Shown here piece after piece: positions 1-8,596 of a stretch of 30,204 nucleotides of DNA. The first letter of the stretch is position 1. Every line of letters begins with the position of its first letter. The position numbers and the translations under genes were made by a program. Source of the DNA: an uncultured Collinsella sp. (GTDB lineage Bacteria > Actinomycetota > Coriobacteriia > Coriobacteriales > Coriobacteriaceae); contig URTD01000004.1 in the NCBI GenBank assembly GCA_900550735.1, forward strand, positions 1 through 30,204, given 5' to 3'. The notes beneath the pieces are model-generated. The model was not told where the DNA came from. It searched no databases and worked only from the letters and a program-made list of their open reading frames with translations.

Positions 1-2988
1 GCTCAGGGTAAAACCAAGAGCGGACACTTTACCGCCGACAATGAAGTCGTGACGGCTGCGCGGTGGCTCCACGACAGCGCAAAATCAGGAAGCATCAAAG
101 CCGCTCCGCACCGCGCGCGACGCTATCTAGGGGCCGTATCGGGCGGCAGCAAACGTCAAGACATGCTCTATGTACTGCCGGCGGTCTCTGTTTCCTTCCA
201 AAAGCAGTCTGCGAACACCGTTATTACCAGCGGAAACAATACCTATCAGTTTACCGGGGCAACATTCGATATTTTTGAGAGCGGCAGCGGCGCGCGTGTC
301 GGCACCATCAAGATGGACAGCAACGGTCGAGCGCAAGCAACACTTCTGCCCAACACGGCATACTACCTAGTTGAAACGAAGGCGCCGACCGGCTATGTCC
401 CCCGCCACGATCGTATTGCCTTTACCACGGGGAATGACGGCGGGCAGGTCGCCATCGATGAACAACCCGGCACCATCAACCTGCGTATCGTAAAACTCGA
501 TGCCGCAACGAATGCCGGCCCCCAGGTGGGATCTTCACTCGCAGGAGCAGAGTTCACGTGTGTGTCGCAATCAACCCCTGGATGGTCGCAAATTCTCACG
601 ACTGACGAAAGCGGTCGGGCTACCCTCGCCGATGTCCCCTTAGGAACCTTTACCATCTACGAATCAAAAGCCCCCGAGGGCTACCTACCATCCAACGACA
701 GCTGGACCTATACCGTTGGAGCCGATCAGCTCGGCGATTCAGACGTGGTCGAGATCGAATCTCGCGTTTCCGATATCCCCATTGCGTTTAACCTTGAGAT
801 TTCCAAATTCAAGGATTACGGCAATAGCGACCAATCCGGTCTGGAGCAGCCGGCGGGTGGTGTTATCTTTGAGGTTGTCAGCAACAGCTCTCAGCAGGTT
901 GTTGGCACACTGACCACAAACATCTATGGCTTTGCCTCCACCAAAGATCAGCCCGAAGCATGGTTCGGCACAGGCAAACGACCCGCCGGTGTCCACGGAG
1001 CCGTCCCATACGACCGTGCCGGCTACACGGTTCGCGAGGTTCCGGAAACCGTCCCCGAGGGTTTTAAACGTGCAGGGGAATGGACCGTCGGGGCCAATCA
1101 GATTTCCGACAGCGCCGAGCTTCAATATATCGTGGACAACCACGCTCTGTCGACGCATCTCCAGATTGTAAAACGCGATGCCCAAACAGGCGCTTCTGTT
1201 CCCCTAGCCGGATTCACCTTCCAACTCCTCGACAGCAATCACGAACCTGTCTCACAAACTTGCTGGTATCCAGCACATAACGTAATGGACACCTTTACGA
1301 CTGACGCGACCGGCACCGTCACACTGCCCGAATCGCTCGTGCCGGGCACCTATTATGTACGCGAAACCTCGGCCAAAGAGCCCTATCTTGTCGGCGAAGA
1401 GATCGAGGTAAACATACCCGCCGACATGAACCTAACGCCCGTTGCAATCGCCTCGTATTATGACCACGCCGCGACCGGAAACATCAGGATCGTTAAAACC
1501 GATGCCATAGACGGCAGCAGCCTCGCGGGCGCCGTCTTTGAGATCCGCGCCTCGGGTGATATCGTGCGCCCCGACGGTAGCATTGCCGCGCTCGACGGTG
1601 AGACTGTCGCTACCGTCACGACGGATGAAACTGGAGAAGCACGCGCGGATAACCTCCCACTGGGATCTGGCACCGCACGCTACGAGGTTGTCGAGACTCA
1701 AGCGCCGGCAGGCTTCTTGCTCGATCAGACAACCCATATTGTCGACCTTACTTATGCCGACCAGAAAACACCCGTTGTAGAAGCACGGCTTAACGTATCC
1801 GACGATTACACCAAGGTTGATATCTCCAAGGTCGATGCAAGCGGTGAGCAGGAAGTGGAAGGCGCACAGCTCACCTTATATGGTCCCGATAAAACCGAAA
1901 TAGACTCCTGGACCTCATCCGACAAGCCACACCGCGTCGAACATCTTGCACCCGGCACCTACTCGTTGTGCGAAATGATGTCTCCGCGGACCTATGACCT
2001 TGCCGAGGAGATAACGTTTGAAATAAAGGATACGGGAGAAGTCCAATCCGTCGCGATGAAGGATGCGCCCATCGAGATCAAGGGGCAGGTCGACAAGCGT
2101 CAGGAAGTTGTCCAACCTATCGAAAAGGGCCTGTTGGCTAACGGCGATGGTAAAAACCGTGCCGCGATGCAAACCAATACGGATGGGCTTTTCTCCTATA
2201 CCATCGACGCTCGAAACGATTCAACTACCTGGGTTGATGAGTTCACAATTACCGATGATCTTGAGTGTGCCGAGGACGATACGGCGAGATTCGTCTCAAT
2301 CGAAACCCCCGTCGCCATCGGCGACCTCAATGGTCTGTGCAACGTGTGGTATCGCACGACGCCGTTGGACTCGACAGACGTCGATGAGCCGGCAAACGCG
2401 ACACTTGACGATGGGCACGAAAATCCTTGGCTTGAGTCCGACGAAGTAAGGGAAAGTCTGGGTGAGGATTGCCGCCTCGTCGATTACGACGGCTGGCACC
2501 TCTGGAAGGCGGATGTCTCGACCACGGAATCCACCACACTCGAGGCGAAAGAACTCGACCTTGCGTCCAATACCGTCGTAACGGGCATTCGCATTGAATA
2601 CGGTGCGGTAGCCGCCGACTTTACGACTCGAAGCGATGCGGATTCTTGGACCCGCGATGATCTCAAAGATGAGCACGACGACCTTGACGATGCCAAAGCA
2701 ATCCTTGGCACAGACGCTCGGGGCGCAGTCGTGCACATGCAGGCAACGTCGGCTTATACGCCCCAAACCGTACTCACCAACAGCGCGCGCGTCGATCTTT
2801 GCCGCAACGGCGGCGGCGATAAACTTGAGTCACATGACGAGGACCGTGTCATTCAACGCTGTACCCTACCGCAGGACCTACCGGCAACAGGATCAGTTCC
2901 CATCGCCGCTTGCATCACCGCGCTCCTGACCTCGGGTGCCGCAGCCCTATGGTTCGCTCGCCTTAGGTCGATCCCAAAGAAGCGCTAG
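1..2988 (+). CDS. LPXTG-anchored SpaA/CnaB-repeat surface protein, 5' end missing
   Basis: The reading frame is open from the first base, so the gene is cut by the window edge; 995 residues are visible. Six consecutive SpaA/CnaB (prealbumin-like) domains can be read, at about 185-470, 480-770, 790-1140, 1155-1460, 1480-1800 and 1810-2075. Most start with a lysine motif (RIVKLDA, EISKFKD, QIVKRDA, RIVKTDA, DISKVDA). They end with an E-box-like segment (VETKAPTGY, YESKAPEGY, VREVPE, VRETSA, VETQAPAGF, LCEMMSP). In this family the Lys and Glu belong to intramolecular isopeptide bonds that stiffen the stalk. A further beta-rich region follows (about 2080-2860). The C terminus has LPATG (2878-2892), a hydrophobic segment and a basic tail (RLRSIPKKR), the classic sortase signal. 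The product should therefore be covalently attached to peptidoglycan as an adhesin or pilin-like protein. The N-terminal binding domain and the signal peptide lie outside the window. Family assignment is sure; the ligand is unknown. Confidence 0.9.
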   Translation, partial: AQGKTKSGHFTADNEVVTAARWLHDSAKSGSIKAAPHRARRYLGAVSGGSKRQDMLYVLPAVSVSFQKQSANTVITSGNNTYQFTGATFDIFESGSGARVGTIKMDSNGRAQATLLPNTAYYLVETKAPTGYVPRHDRIAFTTGNDGGQVAIDEQPGTINLRIVKLDAATNAGPQVGSSLAGAEFTCVSQSTPGWSQILTTDESGRATLADVPLGTFTIYESKAPEGYLPSNDSWTYTVGADQLGDSDVVEIESRVSDIPIAFNLEISKFKDYGNSDQSGLEQPAGGVIFEVVSNSSQQVVGTLTTNIYGFASTKDQPEAWFGTGKRPAGVHGAVPYDRAGYTVREVPETVPEGFKRAGEWTVGANQISDSAELQYIVDNHALSTHLQIVKRDAQTGASVPLAGFTFQLLDSNHEPVSQTCWYPAHNVMDTFTTDATGTVTLPESLVPGTYYVRETSAKEPYLVGEEIEVNIPADMNLTPVAIASYYDHAATGNIRIVKTDAIDGSSLAGAVFEIRASGDIVRPDGSIAALDGETVATVTTDETGEARADNLPLGSGTARYEVVETQAPAGFLLDQTTHIVDLTYADQKTPVVEARLNVSDDYTKVDISKVDASGEQEVEGAQLTLYGPDKTEIDSWTSSDKPHRVEHLAPGTYSLCEMMSPRTYDLAEEITFEIKDTGEVQSVAMKDAPIEIKGQVDKRQEVVQPIEKGLLANGDGKNRAAMQTNTDGLFSYTIDARNDSTTWVDEFTITDDLECAEDDTARFVSIETPVAIGDLNGLCNVWYRTTPLDSTDVDEPANATLDDGHENPWLESDEVRESLGEDCRLVDYDGWHLWKADVSTTESTTLEAKELDLASNTVVTGIRIEYGAVAADFTTRSDADSWTRDDLKDEHDDLDDAKAILGTDARGAVVHMQATSAYTPQTVLTNSARVDLCRNGGGDKLESHDEDRVIQRCTLPQDLPATGSVPIAACITALLTSGAAALWFARLRSIPKKR

Positions 2989-3000
2989 CGCGATGAAAAA

Positions 3001-3030
3001 GCGGGCGAGCCAGTCCCCTGGCTCGCCCGC
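3001..3030. terminator. Bidirectional rho-independent terminator
   Basis: A perfect 13-bp stem (3001-3013 with 3018-3030) has a TCCC loop. On the minus strand it is followed by a run of five T (2996-3000) and on the plus strand by TTT. It lies between the convergent stops of the surface-protein gene (2988) and the small minus-strand gene (3055), so it can end transcription from both sides. Confidence 0.85.
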
Positions 3031-3054
3031 TTTCAATCATGTAAATCGCCGTAT

Positions 3055-3273
3055 CTACTCTGCAGACGAAGATCCACCATCAACGATTGCCTGCTCGGAC
3101 TCAGAAATCCCATCGGCACCCGTACTCTGTTCTTGCTCCACCTCTTCGCTGATTGCGGAGGCGGGGGTCGAGCCCTTTGCACCCACGATGTAGGCAGCCC
3201 CAAATCCTAACGCAATGGCAATCAAGGTCAAAATCACGTAGACAGGCCAATGGCGCTTAATATACGAAAACAC
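3055..3273 (-). CDS. Small single-pass membrane protein, unknown function
   Basis: Encodes 72 residues. A short basic N terminus (MFSYIKRHW) precedes one hydrophobic helix (about residues 9-31, containing VYVILTLIAIALGFGAAYIVG). An acidic, Ser-rich tail of about 40 residues follows, suggesting an inside-N, outside-C anchor. The start is a GTG at 3273, supported by AAGGAG six bases upstream. It begins 21 bp after the stop of the long M28-like gene on the same strand and ends at the bidirectional terminator, so the two are probably co-transcribed. I do not recognise a family; it may be an accessory subunit of its neighbour. Confidence 0.7.
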   Translation of the reverse strand: MFSYIKRHWPVYVILTLIAIALGFGAAYIVGAKGSTPASAISEEVEQEQSTGADGISESEQAIVDGGSSSAE

Positions 3274-3294
3274 GTTGACTCCTTAGAGCTCCGT

Positions 3295-6200
3295 CTACGA
3301 ACGGCGGATAACCTCGGTCACGACCTCGGATACCGTGGCAATGTTCGTCGGGTTGACATTGTGGGGCAGGTCGTCCTCGGTACGAGCGCAAGCCAGACGC
3401 GTGCCGTCCACGCCGGCGATGGTGAGGGCTCGGCGGCTCGCCTCGAGCGCGGCATAGGCATCGGTCTTGGCATAGGGCATCTCGAGCGCGCCACAATCGA
3501 CATGGAACGACTTGCACACCTTGCTGACCAGGTTCATGATGCGGCGATCGCCCTTGAGCAGCTGCTGTTCGCCCTCGACCGTCACCACCGAAAGCCTACC
3601 GGCGCCGACGGATTCAAGATTGATGAAGAATACGCCGCGGAGCTTATCGCGATGCGAAGCCAAGAAGGCCTTCATGCCGGCGCCATCACAATCCGAGGCG
3701 CCCGTTGCCACAAACCAGATATCGTGACCGAGCAGCTCATCATCGCCCATAGAGGCGACAGCCGAGAGCATATCTTCGGAAGAAGCGCCATCGGAAGACG
3801 TAGCGCCGCCCTTCCAGCCATCGTTATCGTCCTCGAAGTTATCCCACGAACCGATACCGCGACCGGACTTCTTGGCATCGTAATCGTCTTCGACGCCCAG
3901 CCAATCACTCATGCTGTCCTGCTCGTTTTTCCTTTTACAACCGAACAGGCCACCCAGGCCGCGTTTGCGAGACTTGGGTGCCGCTGGGGCGGGAGCCGAA
4001 ATGGTCTCGATCGGCTGCGCGCCCGACGCAACGGGCATAGAAGGCGCAACGGGTGCCGATGTGGGTTCGGGACCCTGGGCAGTAGCAAAGGGGTCGTTGA
4101 CCTGGGCAGAGGGATCGGGAAGGTCGAACAGCGACGTGCGAGACGCAACGTTTGCCTGCCTCATAGACGGCAGCGACGGATCGGGGACCGAAGCCAGCGG
4201 AGACGAGGAAGGTGCAGGCGACGGTGCCGACGCCGGATCGGGAACATTTATCTGCGGACGCGGCGATGCCTGGGAGGAAATCTGGGCCATAAGGGAATCG
4301 ACCGTTTCGTCCTGGGTGGGAGCAACATTGGCAACCGTGGCACCGGAACCACTCGGGGTCGGCATGGTGAAAATCTGCGTGGAGTAAGGCCTCGACTCAT
4401 CCGTCTCGGGAGTCTCGGAAACCGCAGGCACTTCCTCCTGCTCGACCTCGGTCGAATCACCTTGATCGGCTGCCGCGTGTTGCTCTTCGTCAGAGTTGGC
4501 CTCGACGGACTCGTCCTCGGCGGCATCTTGGATTTCGGCAGCATCAATGGGCTCGTCATCGTCTGCCGCGTCGCCCTGCTCATCGGAAACAGGAAGGGGC
4601 TCGGCAATTGCGGTGCCTTGCTTTTCAAACGTTATCGTGGAATCGAACTGCGCGGCATCAAACGACATGGTGCTATCGACGTGCTGCTGAGCCTCGAAAG
4701 ACGTTGTTGCCTCAACAACATCCGCTGACGTCGGTTGCTGGGACTCAAAGGACGTCGTAGCTTCGGCAGCGTCGACGGGCCCGGACTGCATAGCCTCGTT
4801 CTGCTCAAACTCTTGCGCCGCGCGCTCACGTGCCGCCTCGGCTGCCTGCTGCTGAGCGATAGCCTCCTGCTCGGCAGCCTCGCGTGCGGCAGCGCGCTTC
4901 TCCTCGAAATCGTCGACAAATTTCCTGCCCTTTGCAAGCGCACCCTTAAAGAAGCTGGAAGCGCTGGCGCCAATCGAAGAGAACGCGGATGCAATATCGG
5001 CATGGGGCGTTGCCGCGGGAATCTCGGCAGAGAAATCAGTATCGCTCTCGTAAGACACGCGCCTCGGCTGTTCAACGTAATCGTCGTCAGACTCGTCCGC
5101 AACGTCTTGCGCCGGCGCGGCGGGAGCCAAAATGTCCAGTCCTGCCGCGGGATCGATCGCAGACACCGCCTCGGGCTCGGCAACGGCAGCGGTAACCGCG
5201 GCAGACTCATCATCCGCAGTGACAACGGGCGCAGGCTCGGGCTCAAACGTCGGCTCCTCGCCCTCCTCGTAATCGAGCGTGCAGGACTCGGGAAGCATTC
5301 CGAGCGCACGGATGGCATCCGAACCAAAGCGGATGTTGCCGGCGGCGTTGCGATAGAGCTTGGGCTCGGGCTCGGCCGCGGCAGGCTCCTCCGCCGGCTC
5401 AGCAGCGGGAACCTCGTCATTGAACTCTTCGGCCTGGACAGCCTGATTCTGATCCTCGGGCACGATGGCGCCAATCAGCGTCTCGTCGGCAGACGCACCC
5501 TCAAAGCCCTCGATCTGCTCGTCAAAAGCCTCGCCCTGTTCGGGCTCGGTTTGAGCGTCGGGAGCAATCGGCTGACCGAACTCGTCCTCGGCGTAGGTAG
5601 GCTCTTCGTACTCGATGGTGTTGCCGTAGTCGTTTTGCTGCTGGGCCGCGGCATACTCCGCCGCCGCGCGCGCCATTTCCTCGGCACGACGTTTCTGCTC
5701 CCCAAAATAGGTATCGAACGGAACATCGTCGGGAAACTCGTTCTCGCCCTGGAAGGGAGCAACGTTGTCCATAACACCGAGCATAGCGGCGACAGAAGAC
5801 TTGTTGCACACCGCGCCGGACGTATAGGGAAGAATGTGGCGGTTAGAGATGATGTTTGCCGCGTTGGCAAGTGCAACGAGGGAAGCGAGGATCGCGACAA
5901 TCCACAGCAGAACCTTGAGCGCGCCGGGGAGCGGCAGGATACGCAGGATGGCAACGGCAGCAGGGGCAACCGTGGCAACGGGCAACAGCTTGGCGATGAG
6001 CGCACGATACGAAGCATAGGGCTCGCGGGCGAGCAGCTCAGCACGGGGAGAGTCGTAGTGTGCGACAACGACCACCGGGCGGTTGCGCGGAGACGCGAGC
6101 GGGCCCGAGGCCTTGTGGTAGGCGATGACATTTTGGCTCACGCCCGTCTTGCCCAGGCGCGAAACCACGGGGTGGCCCGTGCGCTCGAGCACGTAAAGAA

Positions 6201-6471
6201 CGGCGCCGACAACGGCCAGCAAGGTGCCGACCAAGCCGATACCGCCGCCGATGCCCATCAGCAGGGCGCCGGCAAACGCAAGAATACCGGTAACGGCAAA
6301 TGCCAACCTACCGGGCGCCGGGGCATTGAACTCCTGAACCTCGGGATCAAAGCCGTGGTTGCGGAAGATCTGAGCGATATCCTCGGCAGCCAAGCGCTCT
6401 TCTTCGCTGCATGCCGGTGTAATGCCGGTGTTCTGCAGCAGGTGGTTAATATAGTTCTGGGTGTTCGCCAT
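3295..6471 (-). CDS. M28-peptidase-like membrane protein with a giant acidic insert, probably catalytically degenerate
   Basis: Encodes 1058 residues from the ATG at 6471, which has GGAG six bases upstream; the frame stays open 50 codons further but without such a site. N-terminal membrane helices lie at about residues 57-95 and 160-208. Between and after them is a split Zn-aminopeptidase (M28) fold: VVVVAHYDS (138-141) matches the first metal-binding motif, and SGAVCNKSSVAAMLG (218-232) matches the GA-D-N-xSG motif but has Cys where the bridging Asp belongs. Then comes an insert of about 650 residues, rich in Glu, Ala, Gln and Pro, before the C-terminal half (911-1058). There GASDCDG (924-930) stands where the catalytic Glu-Glu is expected, and INLESVG (950-956) where the family has an Asp. 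By eye, several metal or catalytic ligands are missing, so hydrolysis is doubtful. It is likely a membrane-associated scaffold or pseudoenzyme. The fold call is moderately sure; the function is unknown. Confidence 0.7.
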   Translation of the reverse strand: MANTQNYINHLLQNTGITPACSEEERLAAEDIAQIFRNHGFDPEVQEFNAPAPGRLAFAVTGILAFAGALLMGIGGGIGLVGTLLAVVGAVLYVLERTGHPVVSRLGKTGVSQNVIAYHKASGPLASPRNRPVVVVAHYDSPRAELLAREPYASYRALIAKLLPVATVAPAAVAILRILPLPGALKVLLWIVAILASLVALANAANIISNRHILPYTSGAVCNKSSVAAMLGVMDNVAPFQGENEFPDDVPFDTYFGEQKRRAEEMARAAAEYAAAQQQNDYGNTIEYEEPTYAEDEFGQPIAPDAQTEPEQGEAFDEQIEGFEGASADETLIGAIVPEDQNQAVQAEEFNDEVPAAEPAEEPAAAEPEPKLYRNAAGNIRFGSDAIRALGMLPESCTLDYEEGEEPTFEPEPAPVVTADDESAAVTAAVAEPEAVSAIDPAAGLDILAPAAPAQDVADESDDDYVEQPRRVSYESDTDFSAEIPAATPHADIASAFSSIGASASSFFKGALAKGRKFVDDFEEKRAAAREAAEQEAIAQQQAAEAARERAAQEFEQNEAMQSGPVDAAEATTSFESQQPTSADVVEATTSFEAQQHVDSTMSFDAAQFDSTITFEKQGTAIAEPLPVSDEQGDAADDDEPIDAAEIQDAAEDESVEANSDEEQHAAADQGDSTEVEQEEVPAVSETPETDESRPYSTQIFTMPTPSGSGATVANVAPTQDETVDSLMAQISSQASPRPQINVPDPASAPSPAPSSSPLASVPDPSLPSMRQANVASRTSLFDLPDPSAQVNDPFATAQGPEPTSAPVAPSMPVASGAQPIETISAPAPAAPKSRKRGLGGLFGCKRKNEQDSMSDWLGVEDDYDAKKSGRGIGSWDNFEDDNDGWKGGATSSDGASSEDMLSAVASMGDDELLGHDIWFVATGASDCDGAGMKAFLASHRDKLRGVFFINLESVGAGRLSVVTVEGEQQLLKGDRRIMNLVSKVCKSFHVDCGALEMPYAKTDAYAALEASRRALTIAGVDGTRLACARTEDDLPHNVNPTNIATVSEVVTEVIRRS

Positions 6472-6669
6472 GTGCGCTCCACATCCATAATCCGACAAAT
6501 AGGCCCAATGCATGCACATTAGAACCGTATATAGTCGAAAGTATACCCCGAGCGAGCGCAAACGACCGAATTCGGGCCATCTTAACGCCCCGAGCGGACA
6601 AGGATATAGCCTAATCTCCATATCGGACTAAAATCATGGCAGCAAACCACCTTCTCATGCGAGGACTCT
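6472..6669. promoter_or_regulatory. Divergent intergenic region between the M28-like gene and the WYL operon
   Basis: A 198-bp AT-richer spacer separates divergent genes and must hold both promoters. On the minus strand a TATACT (-10-like, 6540-6545) lies about 70 bp before the M28-like start, but no good -35 is visible. On the plus strand no convincing promoter was found; a GAGG just before 6670 serves as ribosome-binding site. Confidence 0.35.
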
Positions 6670-7692
6670 ATGACGGCAAGCGACGCGACCGCGACAATTA
6701 AAAAGGGAAGTTCGGAGCCCGGTTTCGATAAAACGGCTCAGCGCATCCTCAATCTTTTCTTTGTGCTCAACAGCTCCCCCGAACCGCTGACGACCGAGCA
6801 GATCGTCTTGGATTCTGACCTGGGATATGGCTCGGGCAACATCGACTCGGATAAGCGCAAGCTTCGGCGCGATCGTGACAAACTGCTCGAGCGTGGCATC
6901 TTAATCAAGGAAGTTCGCCCCGCCGGTGCGCAGGAGACCGAGGAAAGCTCGTGGACAATCGACCGCGAGCACACGTTTGCAGCAGGTGGCCTCATCACCG
7001 CAGACGACGCCGACATCCTACTCAACGCCATCGACCAGACGCTAGCGGCCGGCTCTTCCACCTTTGCCGCGCCGCTTGCCGATATTCGCTCCAAAATTGC
7101 CTACCTCACCGGCATGTCGGCGGTGGACGAAGCACCGATCCGCCGCTCTCCCGCCGTCGATGCGGTATGGAGCGCCTTTGCCGAGCGATGCGCGCTGCGA
7201 TTTTTATATCAGAACGGACGCGGCGAGCAGAAAGAACGTACCGTCTGCGTCTACGGCATGTTCGAGCGCGAGGGCGTGGCGTACTTCTGCGGCCTCGACA
7301 ATGCCACCGACGACATCAGGACATTCCGCTGCGACCGTATCGTTCGCGCTTGGCGTCCTTCGAAGGCCTACGCCATCCCTGCAGACTTCAATCTCAACGA
7401 CTATCTGTTCTTTGAATTCGATTTTGCCGACCGACCGCCCGTTGCAGCCACGTTCTCGTTCGGTCCTCAGACGCAGATCGATATGATCAACGGCCTCACG
7501 CGCGGGCGAGGTGAGCTCGCACACACCGATGCGGGATGGACCTGGACCGTTGACGTGCGTGACCTTGAAGCCGCCGCCTCATTTTGCATGGCCCACGCCA
7601 TGGACGGCATGAGGCCCATGGCCCCCAAATCGCTCAAGCAGGCGTGGAACCACCTCATAGAAAGGACGGTGCACGAGCATGCCCGTGCGTAA
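6670..7692 (+). CDS. WYL-domain transcriptional regulator (PafB/PafC-like), first of a pair
   Basis: Encodes 340 residues. The N terminus (about 22-95) is a winged helix-turn-helix: AQRILNLFFVLNSS, LTTEQIVLD, then a basic helix DKRKLRRDRDKLLERGIL typical of the HTH_11 type. The centre and C terminus form a WYL domain (about 160-240; FLYQNGRGEQKERTVCVYGMF, then FRCDRIVRAW) plus the WCX extension. The WYL triad itself is altered (AYFCGLD). WYL regulators bind nucleic acid or small ligands and several respond to DNA damage. The gene overlaps the next WYL gene by 14 bp, which indicates translational coupling and probably a heteromeric pair as in PafBC. No Pup-proteasome genes are nearby. The target genes cannot be read from the sequence. 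Confidence 0.85.
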   Translation: MTASDATATIKKGSSEPGFDKTAQRILNLFFVLNSSPEPLTTEQIVLDSDLGYGSGNIDSDKRKLRRDRDKLLERGILIKEVRPAGAQETEESSWTIDREHTFAAGGLITADDADILLNAIDQTLAAGSSTFAAPLADIRSKIAYLTGMSAVDEAPIRRSPAVDAVWSAFAERCALRFLYQNGRGEQKERTVCVYGMFEREGVAYFCGLDNATDDIRTFRCDRIVRAWRPSKAYAIPADFNLNDYLFFEFDFADRPPVAATFSFGPQTQIDMINGLTRGRGELAHTDAGWTWTVDVRDLEAAASFCMAHAMDGMRPMAPKSLKQAWNHLIERTVHEHARA

Positions 7693-8596
7693 ACTCACCA
7701 GCGAGCAGAGACTCTCGCGCGCCATCGACATCATGGAGGCCCTCTACGCCGCCGGCGATGGCGGCATGACACGAACCGAGATTTGCAGCCGCTTTGACAT
7801 CACGGGGGCGTCGCTCGACGAGATTCTCGAGATCGTCTCGACGCTCGCGGACCGAGAATCGGGCGCGCGCATCATCTGCGAATGCCGCGGCGAGCGCGTG
7901 GCCCTCACTGGTGACGCCGGGCGCGTGCTACCGTTGCGCCTGAGTGCCGCCGAGGGCGCCGTGCTCAACCATGAACTTGAATCGTTGGGGATCGAGCCGC
8001 AGACGGCAGCTCGGATTCGACATGCCCTTCTGCCCGAAGAGCTCGGCTATAACCAGCGCGTCTTTGACACCGTCAACCACGGGTCGCACTGGCAGCAGCT
8101 GAGCTGCGCCATTCAGGACGGTGTTCGTTGCCGCATCTCGTATCGCTCGATGGACGATGCGCGGCCACGCGAGCGTCTGGTCGACCCCTTGCGCATTACG
8201 GCAAACGGCGACCAAACATACCTGATTGCCTGGGACATCGCGATCGATGAGCAGCGCACCTATCGCATGGATAAAATCGAGGGACTCACCTTGACGGAAG
8301 ACTCCGTCGTGCCTCACACACCGGGCGTCGCATCCCTCCACGATTCCCTTGCCCGGACGCAGCGTAGCGCAAAGCTCTTGATGCCATTCGATATGGCGGA
8401 GCATCTGGACTGGGCCGGCATCACCCTAATCGAGCGCAGCGGGGCAGACATGGCACCGGTAACCGTGCATTACGGCTCCGAGCGTTGGCTACTGAGCCAG
8501 GTAATCGCAGCGGGCGGAGCCATCCGCATCTTGGATGACCCCGCCCTGTCAAAGCGTCTGTGCGATATGGCAAAAACCCTCGTCTGTCCGCTTTAG
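7679..8596 (+). CDS. WYL-domain transcriptional regulator (PafB/PafC-like), second of a pair
   Basis: Encodes 305 residues. A degenerate helix-turn-helix occupies about residues 8-70 (SRAIDIMEALYAAGDGGMTRTEICSRFDITGASLDEIL). A WYL domain follows at about 140-210 (CRISYRSMDDARPRERLVDPLRI, TYLIAWD, then TYRMDKIEGL), closer to consensus than in the upstream paralogue. A WCX-like C terminus completes it. The start ATG lies inside the end of the preceding gene (14-bp overlap), and the ribosome-binding site is weak (AAAGGA about 13 bases away), consistent with coupling. The TAG stop overlaps the TAA of the convergent dinG gene by three bases, and no terminator separates them. Confidence 0.85.
   Translation: MPVRKLTSEQRLSRAIDIMEALYAAGDGGMTRTEICSRFDITGASLDEILEIVSTLADRESGARIICECRGERVALTGDAGRVLPLRLSAAEGAVLNHELESLGIEPQTAARIRHALLPEELGYNQRVFDTVNHGSHWQQLSCAIQDGVRCRISYRSMDDARPRERLVDPLRITANGDQTYLIAWDIAIDEQRTYRMDKIEGLTLTEDSVVPHTPGVASLHDSLARTQRSAKLLMPFDMAEHLDWAGITLIERSGADMAPVTVHYGSERWLLSQVIAAGGAIRILDDPALSKRLCDMAKTLVCPL

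Noticed and set aside
3250..6522. Long plus-strand open frames (492 and 595 residues) opposite the M28-like gene
   Set aside because: They lie antisense to a gene with clear domains and a good start; the translations are Arg/Gly/Leu-rich without domains. High GC content and a codon bias that avoids stops in the opposite frame explain them.
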